A DNA stretch of 64,000 bases, taken from Antribacter gilvus (GTDB taxonomy: Bacteria; Actinomycetota; Actinomycetes; Actinomycetales; Cellulomonadaceae). The position numbers and the translations under genes are program-made. Of the stretch, positions 58,903 through 64,000 are shown piece by piece. The number at the start of each line of letters is the position of its first letter. Within the stretch, counting starts at the first letter, position 1. Where the stretch lies: assembly GCF_003946865.1 (NCBI RefSeq), contig NZ_QXTH01000014.1, positions 1 through 64,000 on the forward strand, given 5' to 3'. The notes beneath the pieces are model-generated. The model ran no database searches, was not told the DNA's origin, and saw only the letters and a program-made list of their open reading frames with translations.

Positions 58903-59700
58903 ATGATGTACTCCCGTGGGAGTCCTCTCATTATGAGCAAGCCGCAGCAGGGCACAGAGCCCGGCATCAGCGACCTGCGCGAACGCTGGCGCGCAGCGAG
59001 CCTCGCCGCCGTGTGGCTACGGCCGGGCGACTGGTATCACGCAGCCGTCGACGCGTTCGCGGAGGCACTGACGGATGGTCGGTCGGTCGCCCCAGCAGGC
59101 GAGCGCCTCGGATCGGCGCGCGCCGGTGTGGGCGTCGGGATCGCCGAGGCGATGGACGACGTGGCGTGCCTCTACACGACGGTGGGCATCCCGGTGGACG
59201 CGACAGCGATCCGCGCGGTGGCGATCGGCTGGGTCGAGGAGCACGAGCGCGTGCCGTTCCAGGTGATGTGCCACGACCCTGCGACAGGGCTGCCGACCAA
59301 CGAGTACCTCGGCGAACGGCTGCGGGAAACGTATGGCGTGGCGTCGCGGAACGGGTCCGACGTGACGTCGACCCATTGCCTCCTCGTGCTCGACGTCGGG
59401 CTGGAGAGCCTGGACACCTGGCAGCGGTCGGCGCGGTCCGCGGCGATCGGGCGCACCCTGCAGCAGGTCTTCGGCGACGGCCACCCGATGGCGGCGGTCG
59501 GCGACGCCACGTTTGTGGTCCTCTGCGAGCGCGGGCCTGCGACGGCACAGCTCGGTCAGTCGTTGCGCCGCGTCGTGGAGAAGAACGCGGAGGTGCTCGG
59601 GCTCACCGCAGAGCTGCGGCGCCCCACCCGCGTGTGGGTGGAGCGCCTGCCGGACTCGCACGACGACGCGCTCATGCTGCTGGACCAGCTCGGCCGCTGA
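58903..59700 (+). CDS. Degenerate GGDEF-domain protein
   Basis: A 265-residue cytoplasmic protein. The second half resembles a diguanylate cyclase fold: CHDPATGLPTNEYLGERLRE matches the DPLTGLxNR start, CLLVLDV follows, and VGDATFVVLCERG takes the place of GGDEF-F-V-L. The active site is absent, so it is a non-catalytic domain. The N-terminal half is helical and unassigned. It diverges from the sigma fusion across about 180 bp and may share its control. The start may be 58903, 58906 or 58933 (behind GGGAG). Confidence 0.72.
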   Translation: MMYSRGSPLIMSKPQQGTEPGISDLRERWRAASLAAVWLRPGDWYHAAVDAFAEALTDGRSVAPAGERLGSARAGVGVGIAEAMDDVACLYTTVGIPVDATAIRAVAIGWVEEHERVPFQVMCHDPATGLPTNEYLGERLRETYGVASRNGSDVTSTHCLLVLDVGLESLDTWQRSARSAAIGRTLQQVFGDGHPMAAVGDATFVVLCERGPATAQLGQSLRRVVEKNAEVLGLTAELRRPTRVWVERLPDSHDDALMLLDQLGR

Positions 59701-59737
59701 CTCAGCGCGGCGCGGAGCGCTGTCTCAGCGCGGCGCG
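59701..59737. repeat. 14-bp direct repeat between convergent genes
   Basis: CTCAGCGCGGCGCG occurs at 59701-59714 and 59724-59737, spanning the stop codons of the GGDEF-like and DUF1540 genes. It may be a recent local duplication. Confidence 0.8.
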
Positions 59738-60033
59738 AAGGTGAGGCAGTCCGCGTGGTCGGCGTTGTCGGGCCCCGCGCCGACGCGGATCGAGGGAGCC
59801 GCGCACTCGAGCGAGCTGTTGTGCACGCACTCGCCTCGCTGGCACGCGCCGACGTGGGCGATCACCTTCTCGAGCCCACCCTTCGTGGTGAGCGGGATGA
59901 AGGTGGCGCAGCTCGCGTCGCCCACGTGACCGGCGATCGTGACGGCGCCGGCGTGGCATCCGTGGTCGTGGTTGTACCCGCAACCGTCGACCGAGCACTC
60001 GGCAACCTCGGGCATCTCCATCAGTGCACTCAT
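59725..60033 (-). CDS. Cysteine-rich DUF1540 domain protein
   Basis: A 102-residue small protein with two copies of a Cys/His motif: CSVDGCGYNHDHGCHAGAV ... CATF and CQRGECVHNSSLECAAPSI ... CLTF, each about 45 residues. This is the DUF1540 domain, a presumed metal-binding module of unknown function found in small actinobacterial and firmicute proteins. GAGGAG precedes ATG 60033, rejecting 60105. The 160 bp upstream to hspR are AT-richer and hold its promoter region. Confidence 0.88.
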   Translation of the reverse strand: MSALMEMPEVAECSVDGCGYNHDHGCHAGAVTIAGHVGDASCATFIPLTTKGGLEKVIAHVGACQRGECVHNSSLECAAPSIRVGAGPDNADHADCLTFAPR

Positions 60034-60195
60034 GGTTCGACTCCTCGCTGCTGATCCCTGCGGAATACCACCACGATATTCCGGGAATCCGTTCGCGTAC
60101 AGCAAGGAATACCTTACCTCAATTCAGGTAAAGGCCGCGTCGAATTAGGAAAGAATTGCATGCCGAAAAGTCATCGGCGGGGGCATTGGCGGAGG

Positions 60196-60654
60196 TCATT
60201 GGCGGGGCGGCGAGGGCCGCCACAGCACCAGGGCGCCGGCCGTGTCGGCACGGTCCACGGCACGGTGGTCGACGTCGATCCGCAGGTCGGTGCGGCGTAC
60301 CCGGCGCCCTCGTGGCACCACGATCACGTCCCCGCTGGTCGCGGCGGCGAAGACCCTGCCCGACTGCTGAGCCTGCGCGAGCAGCTCCTCGAGCCGGTGC
60401 TCCAGGACCGAGACATGCTCCTCGAGGTCGAGGATGCGCTTGATCCCGGCGAGGTTGATGCCCTCGACCTGCGCCAGCCGCTGGACCTGCAGCAGCCGGG
60501 CCACGTCCCGCCGGGAGTAGCGGCGCCCCCGCCCCACCGTGCGGCGCGGCGTGACGATGCCCAGGCGGTCGTACTGCCGGAGGGTCTGCGGATGCATACC
60601 GGCGAGCTGCGCGGCCTGCGACACCGTCAGCACGGGCGAGTCGTCGGTGATCAT
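60196..60654 (-). CDS. hspR: MerR-family heat-shock repressor HspR
   Basis: A 152-residue MerR-type protein: LTVSQAAQLAGMHPQTLRQY is the helix-turn-helix and RGRRYSRRDVARLLQVQRLA the wing. VEGINLAGIKRILDLEEHV is a coiled-coil segment. HspR represses the dnaK operon by binding HAIR inverted repeats with DnaK as co-repressor. As in other Actinobacteria it is the last gene of that operon. ATG 60654 lies 5 nt past the dnaJ stop, behind GGAG. Confidence 0.94.
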   Translation of the reverse strand: MITDDSPVLTVSQAAQLAGMHPQTLRQYDRLGIVTPRRTVGRGRRYSRRDVARLLQVQRLAQVEGINLAGIKRILDLEEHVSVLEHRLEELLAQAQQSGRVFAAATSGDVIVVPRGRRVRRTDLRIDVDHRAVDRADTAGALVLWRPSPPRQ

Positions 60655-60658
60655 CGAT

Positions 60659-61675
60659 CTACTCCGCGGCACGCTGGGCGAGGTCCGCCCGCACGTCCTG
60701 GCCGTCGCTCTCGGCAGCGAAGGTCTCGAGGGCCTCCCGCGCCTTGCGGCTCAGCTTCTGCGGCACGACGACCTGGACCGTCACCAGCAGGTCGCCCGTC
60801 TCCCGGGCCGTGGTGACGCCCCGTCCCTTCAGCCGGAGGACCCGGCCGGACGGCGTGCCCGCCGGAACCTTGAGGCGCACCGTCTCCCCGGCCAGCGTCG
60901 GTACCTCGACCGTGGTACCGAGCGCCGCCTCCGCGAACGTGAGGGGTACCGTCATGCGCAGGTTGGCGCCGTCGAGCGTGTAGACCGGGTGGGGCGCCAC
61001 GTGCACGGTGACCACGAGGTCGCCGGCCGGCCCGCCGCCCTGGCCCTGTCGCCCCTTGCCGGGGATGCGCAGCTTCTTGCCGTCGTTGACGCCTGCGGGG
61101 ATCCGCGTGGTCACCTTGCGGCCGTCGACCACCAACTCGACCGTGGAGCCCTCCACCGCAGCCCGGAAGGGCAGCGTGGTCTCTGCAACCACGTCGGCTC
61201 CCTTCTGGGGCGCGGTGAAGCCCGTACCCGGGCCGTACCCGGCCTGCGGGCGCGCGGCACCGCCGAACATCGCGCCCAGCAGGTCCTCGAACCCGCCCGC
61301 GCCCGCGGCGCCCGGGCCGGTCTGCGAGTACCGGACGCGCGACCCGCCCGGTGCGCCGCCGCCGAACATCGAGCCGAAGATGTCCTCGAAGCCGGCGGTG
61401 CCGCCGGCCCCGCCGGGGCCGGCGGAGAACCGCGCACCGCCGGCCATGGCCCGGACGGCGTCGTACTGACGCCGCTGCTCCGGGTCCGAGAGGACGGCGT
61501 ACGCCTCCCCGATGGCCTTGAACCTCGCCTCCGCGGCGTCGTCACCCTGGTTCTGGTCCGGGTGGTGCTGCCGCGCGAGCTTGCGGTACGCCTTCTTGAT
61601 GGTCGCGTCATCGGCGTCCTTGGCGACGCCGAGAACGGTGTAGAAGTCCTTCTCCATCCAGTCCTGACCGGTCAC
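60659..61675 (-). CDS. dnaJ: DnaJ-type cochaperone without zinc finger
   Basis: A 338-residue J-protein. The J domain (about 10-75) has HPD in ARQHHPDQNQGDDAAEARF. A Gly/Phe-rich region follows (about 80-150: FEDIFGSMFGGGAPGG, FEDLLGAMFGGAA), then the two C-terminal beta domains. The four CxxCxGxG zinc motifs of classical DnaJ are absent, so it is of the CbpA/DnaJ-II type, although it holds the dnaJ position in the operon. The GTG start follows GGGAGGAGG, 14 nt after grpE. Confidence 0.93.
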   Translation of the reverse strand: MTGQDWMEKDFYTVLGVAKDADDATIKKAYRKLARQHHPDQNQGDDAAEARFKAIGEAYAVLSDPEQRRQYDAVRAMAGGARFSAGPGGAGGTAGFEDIFGSMFGGGAPGGSRVRYSQTGPGAAGAGGFEDLLGAMFGGAARPQAGYGPGTGFTAPQKGADVVAETTLPFRAAVEGSTVELVVDGRKVTTRIPAGVNDGKKLRIPGKGRQGQGGGPAGDLVVTVHVAPHPVYTLDGANLRMTVPLTFAEAALGTTVEVPTLAGETVRLKVPAGTPSGRVLRLKGRGVTTARETGDLLVTVQVVVPQKLSRKAREALETFAAESDGQDVRADLAQRAAE

Positions 61676-61689
61676 GACGCCTCCTCCCG

Positions 61690-62331
61690 CTACTCGGGGC
61701 CGACGACGCCCACGCGCGCCGCCCGGACCACCTTGTCGCCGATCCGGTAGCCCGGCTCGACCACGAGGTTCACGGTGGTGGCCGTGGCGTCCTCCGCGGT
61801 GGAGTGCATCAGCGCGTCGTGGACCTGGGGATCGAACTCCTCGCCCACCTGACCGAACCGCTCGACGCCAAACCTGGCGAGCGCCTGGTCCAGCTTCTCC
61901 GCGATCGCCGCCATCGGGCCGCTCAGCTCAGCGGCCTGACGAGCCCGCTCGACGTCGTCGAGCACCGGGAGCAGCGCCGCCAGGACGTCCTGGACGCCCC
62001 GGTCACGCGCTGCCTCCTGGTCGCGGAGGGCACGGTTGCGGTAGTTGACGAAGGTGGCCCGCTCACGCTGCAGCGCGTCGAGGTGCTCCGCCGCCTCGGC
62101 CTTGGCCGCGAGGAGGGCGGCATCGCCGCCCGCCTCGGCCGACGGCTCGAAGTCGAGCGCCTCGAGCGGGTCCCCGGACCTCTCGCCAGGCGTGCCGGCC
62201 GGCTGCGTGCCGGACCCCGGCGCGGCCGGCGCACCCGTCTCCGGGTTCACCTTGCGCTTGTCGGTGAAGTGGAAGGGAGGCTCCTCGGAGCCCTCCGGCT
62301 CCGGGACGTCCTGCGGGTTCTTGTCCGTCAC
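61690..62331 (-). CDS. grpE: GrpE nucleotide exchange factor
   Basis: A 213-residue DnaK cofactor. A polar, Pro/Glu-rich N-terminus (about 1-70) precedes the long dimer helix ([20 protein letters not shown], about 85-105). The C-terminal beta domain has the family signature [11 protein letters not shown] and [21 protein letters not shown] 62331 overlaps the dnaK stop (GTGA), so translation is coupled. Confidence 0.95.
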   Translation of the reverse strand: MTDKNPQDVPEPEGSEEPPFHFTDKRKVNPETGAPAAPGSGTQPAGTPGERSGDPLEALDFEPSAEAGGDAALLAAKAEAAEHLDALQRERATFVNYRNRALRDQEAARDRGVQDVLAALLPVLDDVERARQAAELSGPMAAIAEKLDQALARFGVERFGQVGEEFDPQVHDALMHSTAEDATATTVNLVVEPGYRIGDKVVRAARVGVVGPE

Positions 62332-64000
62332 TTGCGGTCGTCCTCGTCATCGACGATCTCGGCATCCACGACGTCCTCGTCCGAGGGCGCCGACTGGGCG
62401 CTGGCCGTGGGGCCACCTGCCGCTGCGGGCTCCGGCTGGGCGTCGGCCGAAGCGTAGAGCGCCTGGCCGATCTTCTGCGACGACGCGCCGAGCTTCTCGT
62501 ACGCGGTCTTCACGGCACCGGCGTCCTCGCCCTCGAGCGCGGACTTCACGCCGGCGATGTCCGCCTCGACCTCGGTCACCACGTCAGCCGGGAGCTTGTC
62601 GCGGTTGTCCGCGATCTGCTTCTCCATGGAGTACGCGAACGACTCGGCCTGGTTGCGGGTCTCCGCCTCCTCGCGGCGCTGCTTGTCCTCCGCAGCGTGC
62701 GCCTCGGCGTCCTTGATCATGCGCTCGATGTCCTCCTTGGGGAGGGCTGAGCCGCCAGTGATCGTCATCCGCTGCTCCTTGCCCGTGCCGCGGTCCTTCG
62801 CCGACACGTGCACGATGCCGTTCGCGTCGATGTCGAAGGTGACCTCGATCTGCGGCATGCCGCGCGGGGCCGGAGCGATCCCCGTGAGCTCGAACGTGCC
62901 CAGCGGCTTGTTGTCCCGGGTGAACTCACGCTCGCCCTGGAACACCTGGATCGCCACCGACGGCTGGTTGTCCTCCGCCGTCGAGAAGATCTCGCTGCGC
63001 TTGGTCGGGATGGCGGTGTTGCGCTCGATGAGCTTGGTCATCACGCCGCCCTTGGTCTCGATACCGAGCGAGAGCGGGGTGACGTCGATGAGCAGGATGT
63101 CCTTGCGGTCACCCTTGATGACGCCCGCCTGGAGCGCCGCGCCGACAGCCACGACCTCGTCCGGGTTCACGCCCTTGTTCGGCTCCTTGCCGCCGGTGAG
63201 CTCCCTGACGACCTCGGTCACGGCGGGCATGCGGGTGGATCCACCCACGAGCACCACGTGGTCGATGTCGGACACCGAGATGCCGGCGTCACGGATCACA
63301 GCGTGGAACGGACCCTTGGTGCGGTCGAGGAGGTCCTGCGTCATCTGCTGGAACTGAGCGCGCGTGAGCTTCTCGTCCAGGTGGATGGGGCCGTTCTCGC
63401 TCATCGAGAGGTACTGCATCGAGATGCTGGTGCTCGTCGCGGACGAGAGCTCCTTCTTGGCCTGCTCCGCGGCCTCGCGCAGACGCTGCAGCGCGATCTT
63501 GTCCTTGGAGAGGTCCACGCCCGACGAGTTCTTCACCTGCTTGATGAGGTACTCGACGATGCAGTTGTCCCAGTCGTCCCCACCCAGGCGGTTGTCGCCG
63601 GAGGTGGCACGCACCTGGATGGTCGAGAAGTCGTCCTCGTCCTTGCCCACCTCGAGCAGCGAGACGTCGAACGTGCCGCCACCGAGGTCGAAGACAAGGA
63701 TGAGCTCGTCCTCCTTGCCCTTGTCCAGGCCGTACGCCAGGGCGGCGGCCGTGGGCTCGTTCACGATGCGCAGGACGTTGAGGCCGGCGATCTGCCCGGC
63801 GTCCTTCGTGGCCTGACGCTCGGCGTCGTTGAAGTACGCGGGAACCGTGACCACCGCGTCGGTGACCGGCTCGCCCAGGTACTCCTCCGCGTCGCGCTTG
63901 AGCTTGCCCAGGATCCGGGCGGAGATCTCCTGCGGCGTGTACTTCTTGTCGTCGATGTCCGTGTTCCAGTCAGTGCCCATGTGGCGCTTGACCGAGGAGA
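62328..64000 (-). CDS. dnaK: Hsp70 chaperone DnaK (N-terminus beyond window)
   Basis: The C-terminal ~557 residues of DnaK; the gene runs off the right edge, so the ATG at 63980 is internal. Hsp70 motifs visible are [31 protein letters not shown]-type phosphate 2 region ([13 protein letters not shown]), [12 protein letters not shown] and [14 protein letters not shown]. The lid ends in a polar, acidic tail ([17 protein letters not shown]). It leads the dnaK-grpE-dnaJ-hspR operon; the promoter and any HAIR sites lie outside the window. Confidence 0.97.
   Translation of the reverse strand, partial: SSVKRHMGTDWNTDIDDKKYTPQEISARILGKLKRDAEEYLGEPVTDAVVTVPAYFNDAERQATKDAGQIAGLNVLRIVNEPTAAALAYGLDKGKEDELILVFDLGGGTFDVSLLEVGKDEDDFSTIQVRATSGDNRLGGDDWDNCIVEYLIKQVKNSSGVDLSKDKIALQRLREAAEQAKKELSSATSTSISMQYLSMSENGPIHLDEKLTRAQFQQMTQDLLDRTKGPFHAVIRDAGISVSDIDHVVLVGGSTRMPAVTEVVRELTGGKEPNKGVNPDEVVAVGAALQAGVIKGDRKDILLIDVTPLSLGIETKGGVMTKLIERNTAIPTKRSEIFSTAEDNQPSVAIQVFQGEREFTRDNKPLGTFELTGIAPAPRGMPQIEVTFDIDANGIVHVSAKDRGTGKEQRMTITGGSALPKEDIERMIKDAEAHAAEDKQRREEAETRNQAESFAYSMEKQIADNRDKLPADVVTEVEADIAGVKSALEGEDAGAVKTAYEKLGASSQKIGQALYASADAQPEPAAAGGPTASAQSAPSDEDVVDAEIVDDEDDRK

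Overview
The window is high-GC actinobacterial DNA (roughly 70-75 % G+C by eye, many GTG starts, G/C-ending codons). A secreted GH6 cellulase with a CBM2, two GH43 arabinanase-type enzymes and a GH18 chitinase suggest a polysaccharide-degrading actinomycete of the Cellulomonadaceae/Promicromonosporaceae kind. HspR, an Rv2466c-like (mycothiol-linked) protein and F420-type oxidoreductases support Actinobacteria. The genus is an inference.

Layout. 1-9.1 kb (mostly minus strand): GH6 cellulase behind a CebR-like operator, a LytR_C protein, a VapB-annotated small protein, a tetR-ABC exporter operon, and a uracil permease-luciferase-like oxidoreductase-Rv2466c-like operon facing a second tetR. 9.9-16.2 kb (plus): FMN riboswitch with a ribM-type riboflavin transporter and an overlapping oxidoreductase, an acyl-CoA dehydrogenase, and a two-component system followed by a DUF4097 membrane protein. 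16.2-24.7 kb: mntH, then a plus-strand group of three glycosyltransferases and an SGNH hydrolase, a choice-of-anchor secreted protein and a LOG-like protein. 24.7-30.5 kb: a 13E12-type HNH protein, a methyltransferase, a CmtR-like/CDF metal pair, merR-ynfA and an F420-type protein.

30.5-36.2 kb is a genomic island next to tRNA-Ser(CGA). It holds two unrelated HNH nucleases (one of clearly lower GC), a GntR-GNAT pair with two matching operators, two small coupled unknown genes, and decayed remnants. The remnants are a second GntR-GNAT pair, a frameshifted tyrosine integrase abutting the tRNA side, and possibly a P-loop ATPase scrap.

36.4-51.5 kb is a carbohydrate and surface block: GH43, GH18 chitinase, a 10-kb gene for a 3,337-residue Ca-binding-repeat protein, and a ricin-lectin GH43. 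51.6-60 kb carries a sirtuin, a transglutaminase-like protein, tadA/upp sharing a divergent promoter, a 1,307-residue fusion of an ECF sigma factor, zinc-finger anti-sigma domain, hydrophobic segment(s) and long beta-rich region, a degenerate GGDEF protein facing it, and a DUF1540 protein. The right end is the dnaK-grpE-dnaJ-hspR heat-shock operon, with dnaK cut by the window edge.

A regulatory theme runs through the window. At least 14 genes have a TANNNT hexamer exactly 6-7 nt before the start codon, the signature of leaderless transcripts. I used it to choose several starts; the start coordinates follow that logic where stated. All functional calls come from reading motifs; no database search was run.
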